From Pteria penguin (taxonomy: Eukaryota; Mollusca; Bivalvia; Pterioida; Pteriidae), in NCBI GenBank assembly GCA_035048485.1, contig CM068593.1, positions 733,501 through 797,500 on the forward strand: a stretch of 64,000 bases of DNA. Direction: 5' to 3'. The stretch's first letter is position 1; each line of letters begins with the position of its first letter. Made by a program: the position numbers and the translations under genes. The notes under the pieces are model-generated. The model had not been told where the DNA came from, searched no databases, and was given only the letters and a program-made list of their open reading frames with translations. Positions 45,186 through 56,145 of this stretch are shown piece after piece.

Positions 45186-45526
45186 GAATTTTTCATTTAA
45201 AACTTCATCTCTACCAAGATTCAACAAATTCCCTCCAGCATTTCTGACTTATAAATTAAATGTATGAAAAGTTTACGGACGATGGACGACGGGTGACATT
45301 CGAGCCCTTGGTTTTTGTAAGCTAAATATCTACACATTTATCAAAAAACGTCTGTGACATAGAATACAGGTAAAATCTGTAAAGCAGCAAATAACGCCGG
45401 ACATGTGACATCAGCGAAACGACAATCATAAAAACGATAAAAAGCTAGGTGCCCGACAGAAAAAAAGCTTTTTACACGGTTACCTCTCTGCACCTGCTTT
45501 GAATAAATATTTCCTTTCACCAACAT

Positions 45527-47002
45527 TTATAATGTTATGCCGTCTCCAGTGTTGCAATTCCTTGTAGCCTGGATCAAATCCTTCCACGTTATAAAGGACA
45601 AGGTGAGAAATAGCCCCTGCAAGCCGTTAACAAGAGAAAACGCATACCATATCAGGTCGATATCAGTCCATTTAGCTAGTAGACCCAGTATCCAACTGAA
45701 GTTCATTGTACTTACAATGCGAACACAGATCAAAAAGCTGTTGCGTTCACGGTTCGACATCGTCCTCTGTATTGAGGATTGCTTCTTTATTATTTTTGCA
45801 ATTCTTAGAAATAAGACGATATTAGTCAGCAACGAGATCGCAACGGGTATGTCAAGGGCAGATATGATTGCTAATCTGGTGCTCAGAAAGCACACGTTAG
45901 GACCGTATGATATCTCTAAAGGATAACAACGGCACACGTGACCAACAACAAACACCGTTGTATAAATAAAAGGCAAACCGTAACCCAAACTCATGTATAT
46001 GATTAAGACTGAAGATTCAAAGGCAATAGTGCAGACTTGAATTTTTTTGAAAACTCTGAACATGTGATAAGCACAGATAACAGACCAGGTAAATGTACTC
46101 AACCATATATAATGCAGGGCTATCCCAATGATTTGACAAAGCATTGGGTATTCCGTTACCCCAACACCAACTACGTATAGACACTGAAACAACAACGTTG
46201 TGAGTACCAGGTTAAAAATTGTTTTCGTAGGTAGTGTTCGAATGGACGGTACCTTAACAAAAACTGTGACAAAAATTGCTCCACAAATAATAGACAAGCT
46301 AAATGAACCATACGTCAGTATGATATCCAAGGTAAACTGAGAATGGGGTTCTGAAACAGCGGTCTGACTTTGAAGAAGAATAAAGTCCTCCAAACATAAA
46401 ATTTTTTCTTTAGATGTTGTTTCAACAGTATTTTGAGTAAGATTGCTCTTAGCGTTATCATCCCTAATATATACATATGGACAAGCGAGAGAATTTGAAT
46501 CTTTCGTTTTTAAACTGTTGGACACAATGAGTATCTGTGGTGTAGATATGCAGTCCTCCAGATCTTGACTTTTATTGCTCCCACATGTACCATTGTCACG
46601 CACGGTTGAAATGTTATGATATGTTTTTGAGGAAGTGTACACATTTTTCATTTGCCAATTTTCTTTTTGTACTTGCAAAATATTTTCATCGTTAAAGACA
46701 TCATCGATATTTTTGAAAGATTTGTTATACACAAACTTCAAATGAACCAGCGATGTGAATGTATTTTGAAACTCGTTTGACTGGATGATACCTGTATAAA
46801 AGACAGATGCTTGACCCTTGAAGACGTCGGATGTATAATGTCTATGTATCAAGTCTAGTAACTGTAGTGGTGGTACTGCAGGTTTAACTTGAAATGTTAT
46901 ATAAGCCATCATCGGAATGTCTAGAATTTCCTGCACAACACTCTCACATTTACCGTTTCTAAAGACAGAGTTAATGCCACAGTGGACTCTTTTGCATGTT
47001 TG
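45527..47002 (-). CDS. GPCR exon 2: stalk and seven-helix domain
   Basis: Begins QTCKRVHCGINSVFRNGKCE and ends after the seventh helix with KDLIQATRNCNTGDGITL and TAA at 45527-45529. The start codon position seen in a raw frame (46936) is not the true start, because the acceptor lies 66 bases upstream and continues in frame. Confidence 0.87.
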   Translation of the reverse strand, partial: QTCKRVHCGINSVFRNGKCESVVQEILDIPMMAYITFQVKPAVPPLQLLDLIHRHYTSDVFKGQASVFYTGIIQSNEFQNTFTSLVHLKFVYNKSFKNIDDVFNDENILQVQKENWQMKNVYTSSKTYHNISTVRDNGTCGSNKSQDLEDCISTPQILIVSNSLKTKDSNSLACPYVYIRDDNAKSNLTQNTVETTSKEKILCLEDFILLQSQTAVSEPHSQFTLDIILTYGSFSLSIICGAIFVTVFVKVPSIRTLPTKTIFNLVLTTLLFQCLYVVGVGVTEYPMLCQIIGIALHYIWLSTFTWSVICAYHMFRVFKKIQVCTIAFESSVLIIYMSLGYGLPFIYTTVFVVGHVCRCYPLEISYGPNVCFLSTRLAIISALDIPVAISLLTNIVLFLRIAKIIKKQSSIQRTMSNRERNSFLICVRIVSTMNFSWILGLLAKWTDIDLIWYAFSLVNGLQGLFLTLSFITWKDLIQATRNCNTGDGITL

Positions 47003-50000
47003 CTGTAAAAGAAAAGATAGATAGATAGATTATTATTTTACGTCACTCCATGATTAATTCACGTATACCGTGACGTCATCTGTCGAATGCATAACATAGA
47101 AATTTGTACCTTTGCAACGGACCCACCCGAAGCAGTGGTGGATCTTTTACGTGCCACGCCTACATTGACACGGGACCTCAGATTTTAATGTCTCGTCCGA
47201 AAGACAGAACACCTGTGCGTCAAAAGCGGGAGTCGAACCCGGGGCAGAAAGGGAGCACTGAGCCACACCGACTTTCAGTTTATATAATAGAAATTATAGA
47301 AATGAAACAGCCTTAAAACTGGCTTATTATATTGTCATTAGATAAGTAATGCTTCTTCAATCTTCTGAAAACAATAGATATATCTACATTATATGGTGTA
47401 TTGACCTTTCATCACGTTGAAAAGGCCTTTAGCTCATCTGTGCCGAAGGCCGATTCTGTAATGGTGATACTGTTTGATATGGCTGACTGTAAGTACTTGG
47501 TTTTGGCTGATGGTAAACAACAGATAAGAATAAAGATATTTGCTCCAATAATAATCAGGACCTAAAATGTAAATTGTTTTCGTGGGACATTACTACTACA
47601 GTGACCAAACTAAAAAGAGTCAAGGACATGGCAGTAGACAATACGGAAAATACAAATCAGTAGACAATAATGAAGATACATAGCTGTCCACCATAAGGAA
47701 GATACATAGCAGTAGCCATTCAGGAAGATACATAGCAGTAGACAATACGGAAAATACAAATCAGTAGCCATTCAGGAAGATACATAGCAGTAGACAATAC
47801 GGAAAATACAAATCAGTAGACAATAAGGAAGATACATAGCTGTCCACCATAAGGAAGATACATAGCAGTAGCCATTCAGGAAGATACATAGCAGTAGACA
47901 ATACGGAAAATACAAATCAGTAGCCATTCAGGAAGATACATAGCAGTAGACAATACGGAAAATACAAATCAGTAGACAATAAGGAAGATACATAGCTGTC
48001 CACCATAAGGAAGATACATAGCAGTAGCCATTCAGAAAGATACATAGCAGTAGACAATACGGAAAATACAAATCAGTAGACAATACGGAAAATACATAGC
48101 AGTAGACATTCAGGAAGACGCATAGCAGTAGACAATACGGAAGATACAAATCAGTAGACAATAATTAAGGAAGATACATAGCAGTACACAATAAGGAAGA
48201 TACATAGCAGTACACATTAAGGACACTACACATAGCAGTAAACATTCAGGAAGATAAGGAAGATACAGGGCGGTAGACAATAAAGAAGATACATAGCAAT
48301 AGACAATAAGTAAGAGACTTTGCAGTGGACAATAGGGAAAATACAAATCGGTAGACAACGGGGAAGATACATAGCAGTACAGAATAAAGAAGATACATAG
48401 CAGTAGACAATAAGGAAGATACAAAACAGTAGACAATAAGGACAAAACAGAGCAGTACACAATGAAGAAGATACATAGCAGTAGACAATAAGGAGGATAC
48501 ATAGCAATAGACAATAAGGAAGAGGCATCGAAGTAGACAATACGGAAAATACAAATCAGTAGACAATAAAGAAGATACACAGTACTAGGGAATTAGGAAG
48601 ATACATATCAGTACACAATAAGGAAGATACATAGCAGTACACAATAAGGAAAATACATAGCAGTAGACATTAAGGAAGATACCTAGCAGTAGACATTAAG
48701 GAAGATACCTAGCAGTAGACAATAAATAAGATATAAATCAGTAGACAATAAGGAAGATACATAGCAGTAGACATTAAGCAAGATACATAGCAATATACAA
48801 TAAGGAAGAACAGTAGACAATACGAAAAATACAAATCAGTAGACAATAAGGAAGATACATAGCAGTAAACAATAAGGAAGATACGTAGCAGCAGATATTG
48901 AGGACGATATCGAGTAGTAGTCAATGCAGAAGTTATTTAGCAGTAGACAATAAGGAAAATATTGAGCTGTAGTCAATAGGGAAGATATTGAGCTGTAGTC
49001 AATAAGGAAGATATTGAGCTGTAGTCAATAAGGAAGATATTGAGCTGTAGTCAATAAGGAAGATATTGAGCTGTAGTCAATAGGGAAGATATTGAGCTGT
49101 AGTCAATAGGGAAGATATTGAGCTGTAGTCAATAAGGAAGATATTGAGCTGTAGTCAATAGGGAAGATAATGAGCTGTAGTCAATAGGGAAGATATTGAG
49201 CTGTAGTCAATAGGGAAGATATTGAGCTGTAGTCAATAAGGAAGATATTGAGCTGTAGTCAATAAGGAAGATATTGAGCTGTAGTCAATAGGGAAGATAT
49301 TGAGCTGTAGTCAATAGGGAAGATATTGAGCTGTAGTCAATAAGGAAGATATTGAGCTGTAGTCAATAGGGAAGATATTGAGCTGTAGTCAATAGGGAAG
49401 ATATTGAGCTGTAGTCAATAGGGAAGATATAGAGTAGTAGACAATGGGGAAGATATTGAGCAGTTATCATTGAGTAAATATCGAGAAAGAATCAACTAGG
49501 AAATTATCGGGCAGTTGTCCATAGGGAACGTCTGTTGTGCAAAACAAAATATATATATGGGATATTACAGACCCCCCTCGAAGATCCAGGTGTGGGATCA
49601 GGGGAAATAAGCAGCCTCTGCCTATACCCTCTCTTTACCTCTTTTTGATCGAAGACTTCATCTGCATTACAATGCTGTAATGAAGCGGTGACAGGCGGAA
49701 ATATTTGTGACATATTCAGCAAGACTCGTAATGACACGGGAATGACATCCAAATTATTGTAAATCCCACATTTTAAATAGTTACTGAGACGCTGGTTGCA
49801 TTTCCAACAGTTGATATTTTTGTAAGAAATTTGCTTTTCGTTTGAAGATTCGAAAACTGGCAGAAAGTGGCCTTTTTCACATGAATCGACTACATCTGAT
49901 ACACTGTCATTTTTCCTTAAAGAATCTGTATATTGACTTTGGCAAGAGCTTACTAAATTCGGAAAGCATCTTCTACCTTTGATGAGTTCAACGGACTTAA

Positions 50001-50922
50001 AGTAAGGGAAACACTCAGTTTGCTGGAAAAGGTCTATCAGCAGATCTTTGCCAGATAGAGTGCTTTTGAGATTACAGCCCAAAAGAAATCCAACTATTTC
50101 TACGTGAAGAAAAGATATGTCATCTTCAGATGTAACACCATGGCAAAATGCACAAAATTGGTTCTTGAAGTATCGTTTTTGACTCTTTGAAACAACTGGA
50201 ATACCATGATAAATGTCGCCATATCTGTCGATCGAAGACAAACATTTTTCAGCAATTACGGGATCTATATTCCTATTTGGACAGTTTGATATCACCCATA
50301 TACCATTTCCGTTTTCCACGGGAATACAATCTTGGCTAAACTGAAAACTGGGATATGAAACAAGTCTGCCTGGAGCATTGACACAACAATCTCCGTACAT
50401 ATTACAGTCGTCATCACACTGGCAGTGGCGTGAATTAGGGCACGTATCCACGCAGGAAATATCTTGTGATCGCCTTAATCGCGCGTGCTTGTTATTGAAG
50501 ATGAAGCGCAAATTCTGTTTTTCAGTGTCGTTGATCCTGGCTCTGTAAGTAAACATATCACCAGCCTTGTACCTGTTCTCTTTATAAGGTTTCGTACAGT
50601 TTATAACCTTATCCATTCTGTTTACCTCTTCATCCGTCACGCTGATGTTATTAACATAGATACTCTGGTTTATTTTCTTTCTTGTAATGTTCTTTTTCTG
50701 CGAGTCGTAAAATTCCTTCATACTGTAACCGTCGCCAACATTTCTGAACGTTTTCGTAGTGCTAGCCAGAATGCTAACATAGTTTCTCTGTTCTACTACA
50801 GCTTCATGTTTTGTATTCCCTCCGATTCCATTACACCCAACCACTTGCAAAAGTAGCAAGGTACTAATTGCCGTAAAGAACATCACTGTCTCGTTCCTCG
50901 AGAGTTCTGCGGTATTCAACAA
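45527..50922 (-). CDS. Family-B seven-helix receptor with somatomedin-B domain (two exons)
   Basis: Exon 1 50922-49639 (428 codons) and exon 2 47002-45527 join in phase 0 (aaagag|gtaaag; tttacag|CAAACATGC), giving about 919 residues. A signal peptide (MFFTAISTLLLLQVVGCNG) begins at M14. A somatomedin-B-like domain spans about C157-C180 (CVDTCPNSRHCQCDDDCNMY GDCC). A long Cys-rich ectodomain follows, then seven hydrophobic helices at about 651-905, starting LDIILTYGSFSLSIICGAIF. The last helix has FSLVNGLQGLFLTLSF, typical of family B (secretin/methuselah/adhesion). I see no clear GPS cleavage site. It probably acts at the plasma membrane as a sensor of an unknown ligand; such receptors are numerous in molluscs. 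Either M1 or M14 may be the start; M14 gives a normal signal peptide. Confidence 0.85.
47015..47290 (-). repeat. tRNA-related SINE in the GPCR intron
   Basis: AGATAGATAGATTATTATTT tail end, ACGTCACTCCATGATTAATT, CTTTGCAACGGACCCACCCG, CTCGTCCGAAAGACAGAACA and the B-box-like GGGAGTCGAACCCGGGGC, then GAGCACTGAGCCACACCGAC. Read on the minus strand the A box, B box and tail are in the right order. Confidence 0.8.
47595..48935 (-). repeat. 26-bp minisatellite, subfamily A
   Basis: About 50 units of CAGTAGACAATAAGGAAGAT plus ACATAG with variants (AATACGGAAAATACAAAT, CATTCAGGAAGA). It occupies the GPCR intron together with subfamily B. Since 78 is a multiple of 26, long Leu/Tyr/Ser-rich frames (for example 48110-48580, minus) arise and are not genes. 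Confidence 0.95.
48936..49480 (-). repeat. 26-bp minisatellite, subfamily B
   Basis: About 20 units of GAAGATATTGAGCTGTAGTC plus AATAAG or AATAGG, far more uniform than subfamily A. The switch near 48,936 is abrupt. It lies about 160 bases from the GPCR exon 1 donor. Confidence 0.95.
49639..50922 (-). CDS. GPCR exon 1: signal peptide, SMB domain, Cys-rich ectodomain
   Basis: Contains many N-x-S/T sites and paired cysteine motifs (CAFCHG, CWKCNQRLSNYLKC). The frame runs a little past the donor into the minisatellite flank, which is not coding in the spliced form. Confidence 0.85.
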
Positions 50923-51116
50923 ATTTTGCTATGGATGAAAATATCGAAAAGGAAAAATAAATCATAAATTTAACTGCATCCAAGTGTCTTGTTAAAACAT
51001 CGCGGCGAAGTATGAGGCAAAGCAATAATTTTATCAAAGTGAGACACTGACTATATGGCAATCAATTCCCTCGGAGAGGCTGGACAATATCTGGTGTCTT
51101 TGTTACACACGTCATG

Positions 51117-51305
51117 CGCGGATCCAGAATTTTTTGTCAGAGGGGGTCCAACCAAAAAAGGTAATTTTTTCTCTTAGACGAGGGGGGTCCAACCCCAAAA
51201 ATGCCCAAATATTACCTTTTTTTTTTGGTAAAATTTTCGGATTCCAGGGGGGGTCTGGTCCAGACCCCCCCCTAACCCCCCCCCCCTCTGTATCCGCGCA
51301 TGCAC
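51117..51305. mobile_element. MITE with GCGCGGATCCAGA ends
   Basis: The left end GCGCGGATCCAGAATTTTTT and right end TCTGTATCCGCGCATGC are inverted. The inside has GGGGGTCCAACC and a run of C's. The same type is at 58050-58245 (CGCGGATCTAGACATTTTGT ... TGGATCCGCCCATGC). Confidence 0.65.
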
Positions 51306-51760
51306 GTAGTTCTTGTCCAATGAAAACTACGATTATATACAGAATTAATGAAGTTTTTTCCAGAGGGGTGTTTATATTGTGTGTAGAAATAGAATACAGC
51401 TTATGGCATATATTACACTGGGGTATATATTGGTCATGTTACATTCAGAGAATGCGATTACATGATTACAAATCGCTGTCAATTTCAACACATTTGTCCT
51501 CTAAGAGATCACTTTATCAAATTCCAACTACGACAAACCAAGAATATCGTGTTGACTACTTTACTTTAACGTGTGACTTTGTTTATTTACACACATTCAT
51601 GATCGACAATCATGACTGAACAGATCATCTTAGCGTGAGTATTGGCTGTACATTCACACTATCGAGGCGAACAATATACCCAGAATTCCTCTTGCGAAAT
51701 AGATTATCCCTATACGTAATAATCAGTTATTGAAACGTTTTACTTTATATATATTTATAT

Positions 51761-51763
<3 letters not shown>

Positions 51764-51814
<51 letters not shown>
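51764..51814 (+). repeat. GA dinucleotide microsatellite
   Basis: About 24 GA units. Confidence 0.95.
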
Positions 51815-51815
<1 letters not shown>

Positions 51816-51864
51816 ACTACACAATGCATTATGTCAAGCGCTGCAAAAGCGGCAACTTAATTTC

Positions 51865-52012
51865 CAGTGGCGGATTTAAAAGGCCCCCCCCCCTACTCTA
51901 TTTTCGTCCCATATTTACTACTAAAATTCCAGATTTGGCACCAAAACTGAGTAATTTGGCTAATATACATGTGAGCCCACTTTTCGGAAATCTTGGATCC
52001 GCCACTGCATTT
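51865..52012. mobile_element. MITE with CAGTGGCGGAT ends
   Basis: CCAGTGGCGGATTTAAAAGG at the left and CTTGGATCCGCCACTGC at the right are inverted. Related end fragments are at 22045 and 35030-35045. Confidence 0.7.
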
Positions 52013-52184
52013 TCTGCCTTGCAAAATATGTACTCATACATTGTCATTGTGGTATTCAGCACAACGTACCACAAGAAATCAATCGGTACCTGATAAGGGG
52101 ATGGGGCCAAGTATACCCGGGAGAGGGAGGGAGGGATGAGCGTCTACTACGTCTACTATCAGAAATGACACCAGTTGCCCAGGT

Positions 52185-53600
52185 GGGTGAATCCGGAAAG
52201 TGGTGAGAGCAAGTGCAGGGGAGGAGTGCGTGTCTTCTCTCAGAGTTGACACCAGGTGCCAGGGGAGTATAAGCGTCTCCCGTCAGAGGTAAAACTGGCT
52301 ACCGGGGAAGTGAGCGTCTCCTGTCAGAGGGGAGACCGGGTGCCAGGGGAGTATAAACGTCTCTCGTCAGAGGTAAAACTGGGTACCGGGGAAGTGAGCG
52401 TCTCATGTCAATGGGGAGACCGGGTGCCAGGGGAGTATAAGCGACTCTCATCAGAGGTAAAACTTGGTACCGGGGAATTGAGCGTCTCATGTCAATGGGG
52501 AGACCGGGTGCCAGGGGAGTATAAACGTCTCTCGTTAGAGGTAAAACTGGGTACCGGGGAAGTGAGCGTCTCATGTCAATGGGGAGACCGGGTGCCAGGG
52601 GAGTATAAGCGACTCTCATCAGAGGTAAAACTGGGTACCGGGGAAGTGAGAGTCTCATGTCAATGGGGAGACCGGGTGCCACGGGAGTATAAACGTCTCT
52701 CGTCAGAGGTAAAACTGGGTACCGGGGAAGTGAGCGTCTCCTGCCAATGGGGAGACCGGGTGCCAGGGGAGTATAAGCGACTCTCATCAGAGGTAAAACT
52801 GGGTACCGGGGAAGTGAGCGTCTCATGTCAATGGGGAGACCGGGTGCCAGGGGAGTATAAGCGTCTCCCGTCAGAAGTAAAACTGGGTACCAGGGAAGTG
52901 AGCATCTCTTCTTAGAGTTGAGACCGGGTGCAAGGGGAGTATAACCGTCCCTCGTCAGAGGTAAAACTGGGTACCAGGGAAGTGAGCGTCTCTTGTCAGG
53001 GGGGAGACCAGGTGCCAGGGGCGTATAAGCGACTCTCGTTAGAGGTAAAACTGGGCACCGGGGAAGTGAGCGTCTCCTGTCAGAGGGGAGACCGGGTGCC
53101 AGGGGAGTATAAACGTCTCTCGTCAGAGGTAAAACTGGGTACCGGGGAAGTGAGCGTCTCCTGTCAGAGGGGAGACCGGGTGCCACGGGAGTATAAGCGA
53201 CTCTCGTCAGAGGGGAGACCGGGTGCCAAGGGAGTATAAACGTCTCTCGTCAGAGGTAAAACTGGGTATCGGGAAAGTGAGCGTCTCTTGTCAGAGGGGA
53301 GACGGGTGCCAGGGGAGTATAAACGTCTCCCGTCAGAGGTAAATCTGGGCACCGGGGAAGTGAGCGTCTCCTGTTAGAGGGGACATCGGGTGCCAGGGGA
53401 GTATAAACGTCTCTCGTCAGAGGTAAAACTGGGCACCGGGGAAGTGAACGTCTCCGGTCAGAGGGGAGACCGGGTGCCAGGGGAGTATAAACGTCTCTCG
53501 TCAGAGGTAAAACTGGGTACCGGAAAATTAAGTGAGCGTCTCTTGTCAGAGGGGAGACGAGGCGCCAATGGAGTATAAGGGTCTCCCGTCAGAGGTTAAA
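52185..53600 (+). repeat. Tandem array of 84-bp dimers, part 1
   Basis: Two related half-units alternate: about 43 bases (GGGGAGACCGGGTGCCAGGG, GAGTATAAACGTCTCTCGTC) and about 41 bases (AGGTAAAACTGGGTACCGGG, GAAGTGAGCGTCTCCTGTCA). Because 84 is divisible by three, frames stay open on both strands (plus 52256-52915, minus 52299-53186), repeating GDRVPGEYKRLSSEVKLGTG. No start context, splice signals or hydrophobic pattern speak for a protein. The half-unit matches the core of the dispersed element (GGTGAGACCAGGTGCCCGGG). Confidence 0.93.
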
Positions 53601-54420
53601 CTGGCTTTTTGTCACATTCGTCCGGTTGGGCGCTTTAACATGTGTGGTATAAAACATATCGTTAAGCGTTTACAAGAGTGTGACGAAAAAAGAGGTAACT
53701 CAGATTAAACAACCTGCACCGCCACGTCATAGGTTCCCACCACTACGTTACACTCTCAATATACAAAAACGACAACAAACATGGCGAATTCAGTACAGAA
53801 ACAGAAACAAAATGCAGTGACCTGGACAGACAAAAGACAAAAACAACAATACTGACAGTGGCGATATCTACGACGAGGCGTCGCCTAAAAAGAAAAAGAA
53901 TGTGTGCAGGAAATAAAACTTCAGAAACGAATACGTTTCCCGTTTTAACTGGGTCGTTGCCCAAGGTAAAAAGAGGCCCGAGTTCGCTTGCTGTGTGGTG
54001 TGCAGATGTGATTTTACCATCTCCCATGGGGGATCACAGACATTACCAGAAATATTGGGACTCAAAAACACAAAATCACCTTGGTTTCTGAACAACAGAA
54101 TGAGAAAATATCAACGTTTTTCTCAAAGGCATCATAGACCACTTTTTGGACTTTCTTCGCATTGTGGCATCAGTGTTTCATAAACACAGTTTTCACAATT
54201 TTGTTTGTTATTTCCAGGAAGGAAACTTATGTTTGTTATTAAAAGTGTTGAAAAGCTGTAAAATCTGTTATTCTTTTCCCTGTGTTTGTTTTGTTGATAA
54301 CTGTTAGTCTTTGAGGTCATTTTATGGTCAAAAATTGAGAAATTGTCTAAGCGGCAGGCCGGGCACTGCGCCCCTTCCCCTGACCCCGGCTGTTCCTCTT
54401 AACCATCGTCTAGGGTTGGC
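53601..54420 (+). pseudogene. BED-finger-like transposase relic inside the array
   Basis: This 0.8-kb island is not array sequence. One frame gives KKRPEFACCVVCRCDFTISH then GG, and the next gives ITDITRNIGTQKHKITLVSE, QQNEKISTFFSKAS, then a stop. C-x-x-C ... HGG ... H-x-x-x-x-H is the layout of BED-type zinc fingers found at the start of hAT-like transposase proteins. Several stops and frameshifts break it. No DDE domain or target duplication is identified. Confidence 0.5.
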
Positions 54421-55160
54421 AAGTGTGAGAGGGGAGACAGGGTGCCAGGGGAGTATAAGTGTCTGCCGTCAGAGGTAAAACTGGGTACCGGGGAAGCGTC
54501 TCCCGTCAGAGGTAAAACTGGGTACCGGGGAAGTGAGCGTCTCATGTCAATGGGGAGACCGGGTGCCAGGGAGTATAAACGTCTCTCGTCAGAGGTAAAA
54601 CTGGGTACCCGGGAAGTGAGCGTCTCCTGTCAGAGGGGAGACCCGGTGCCAGGGGAGTATAAACGTCTCTCGTCAGAGGTAATACTGGGTACCGGGGAAG
54701 TGAGCGTCTCATGTCAATGGGGAGACCGGGTGCCAGGGGAGTATAAACGTCTCTCGTCAGAGGTAAAGCTGGGTACCCGGGAAGTGAGCGTCTCCTGTCA
54801 GAGGGGAGACCCGGTGCCAGGGGAGTATAAACGTCTCTCGTCAGAGGTAATACTGGGTACCGGGGAGGTGGCCGTCTTTTGTCAGAAGGGAGACTGGATC
54901 ACAGGGGAGTAAGCTAGCGTTTCATGTCAAATGTGAGACCAGATGTCGGGTGAGAAAGCGTTTCCCGTCAGAGGTTAGACTGCATGGGTACCGGGGAAGT
55001 AAGCGTCTCTTGTGAGAGGGGAGACCGGGTACCGAGAGGAGTAAGCGTTTCATATCAGAGGTGAGACTGTACGTGCACCGTGTGAGTAGGTCTCTCATGA
55101 TAAACTCGGGGCCCATGTGAGTAAACGTCTCCTGTCAGAGGTAACACCAGGTGCCAGTGG
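54421..55160 (+). repeat. Tandem array of 84-bp dimers, part 2
   Basis: Resumes with GAGGGGAGACAGGGTGCCAG. The order is less regular, and units after 54890 become longer and more divergent (GTCAGAGGTTAGACTGCATG, GTGAGAGGGGAGACCGGGTA). Confidence 0.9.
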
Positions 55161-55689
55161 AAAGGAGTTTCATGTCAGAGATTAGTCCTGGTGCCGGGGA
55201 TTAATTCTTCTGTCAGTCTTTAGAGCAGTGCAGGGAGGAGTCAGAGTTATTTGTATATACAAAATATAGAAATGATAAGGTCTTCGAAGGGATGTGTGAA
55301 TTAAATAGATAACAAGAAACACTCAATATCCGTCATCCGTGTTCCATAGGAGTGAGGATTCAAGAAATGATAAGCTGTCTTCCGAAGGGAAGTATGTCCT
55401 CTGATGGGACGTTTGTCCTCCAAAGGGAAGTATATGTCCTCCGAAGGGAAGAATGAAGTAAAAGGAAACACTCAGTATCCATAAATGTTTAATCAGCTGG
55501 GGCCAGATGTTCGAAAGTATAACTACTGGTTAAACTGCCCTTAAAGCGGAAGGCTCTGGGCTCGATTCCCTGGTCCGGCCACAGTTTTGCAGTCTGTCTG
55601 TTACAGATTTGGTGCCGTGGGAGTAACCTTTCTGTGAAGGTGAACCAGGCTTAATATCTTTCTTGGGTTTCCCGTATTTGGAAAAATCT

Positions 55690-55810
55690 TACAGAAGGCA
55701 AGTGTGACGGATGCCAGTGTCGGTCCGGATTTCTCGATGGTGAGAGCGTTCCTCGTAAAAGCGGAAGGTTGTGGGTTTGATCCCTGGGTCTGCCCACAAT
55801 TTTTCACTAT
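55690..55810 (+). repeat. tRNA-like SINE segment (copy in each half of the duplication)
   Basis: GATGGTGAGAGCGTTCCTCG resembles an A box region and GTGGGTTTGATCCCTGGG a B box. An identical block lies at 56930-57010. No intact tRNA cloverleaf is claimed. Confidence 0.45.
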
Positions 55811-55849
55811 GCCTATTACTCATCTATGATTAGTGCCGCCTATGTTCCA

Positions 55850-56145
55850 TGTTAAGTTGTCTTTTCCCTCCTTTACAATGTTATGGACTTTACAGCAATT
55901 TACAAATGTAATAATTAAGATGCTTCATAAAACTTATAGCAATTTACAAATGTAATAAATTGCTTTATAAAATATATGGCAATTTGCTAGTGTAATGAAA
56001 TGCTGAACAAGACTAATAACAATTACAAATGTAATAAAAGGCTGAATTAAAAACCTATAGCAATATCAAGTAGAATAAAATGCTTAATAAGATCTGTAGC
56101 AATTTACGAGTGTAATAAAATGTTGAAAATAAGCTATAGCACTTG
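55850..56145 (+). repeat. Short tandem words AGCAATTTACAAATGTAATA
   Basis: About six loose units of 45-50 bases with TATAGCAATTTACAAATGTA and AAATGCT.ATAA. The block is duplicated at 57085-57390. Confidence 0.7.

Noticed and set aside
48110..48580. 156-residue minus-strand frame rich in Leu, Tyr, Cys, Ser
   Set aside because: It follows the 26-bp repeat in the GPCR intron; two other frames over the same bases are equally open.
47595..49480. CRISPR-like array
   Set aside because: The repeat is contiguous with no unique spacers, and the genome is animal.
52299..53186. 295-residue minus-strand frame
   Set aside because: Explained by the 84-bp tandem dimer; the plus strand is open as well.
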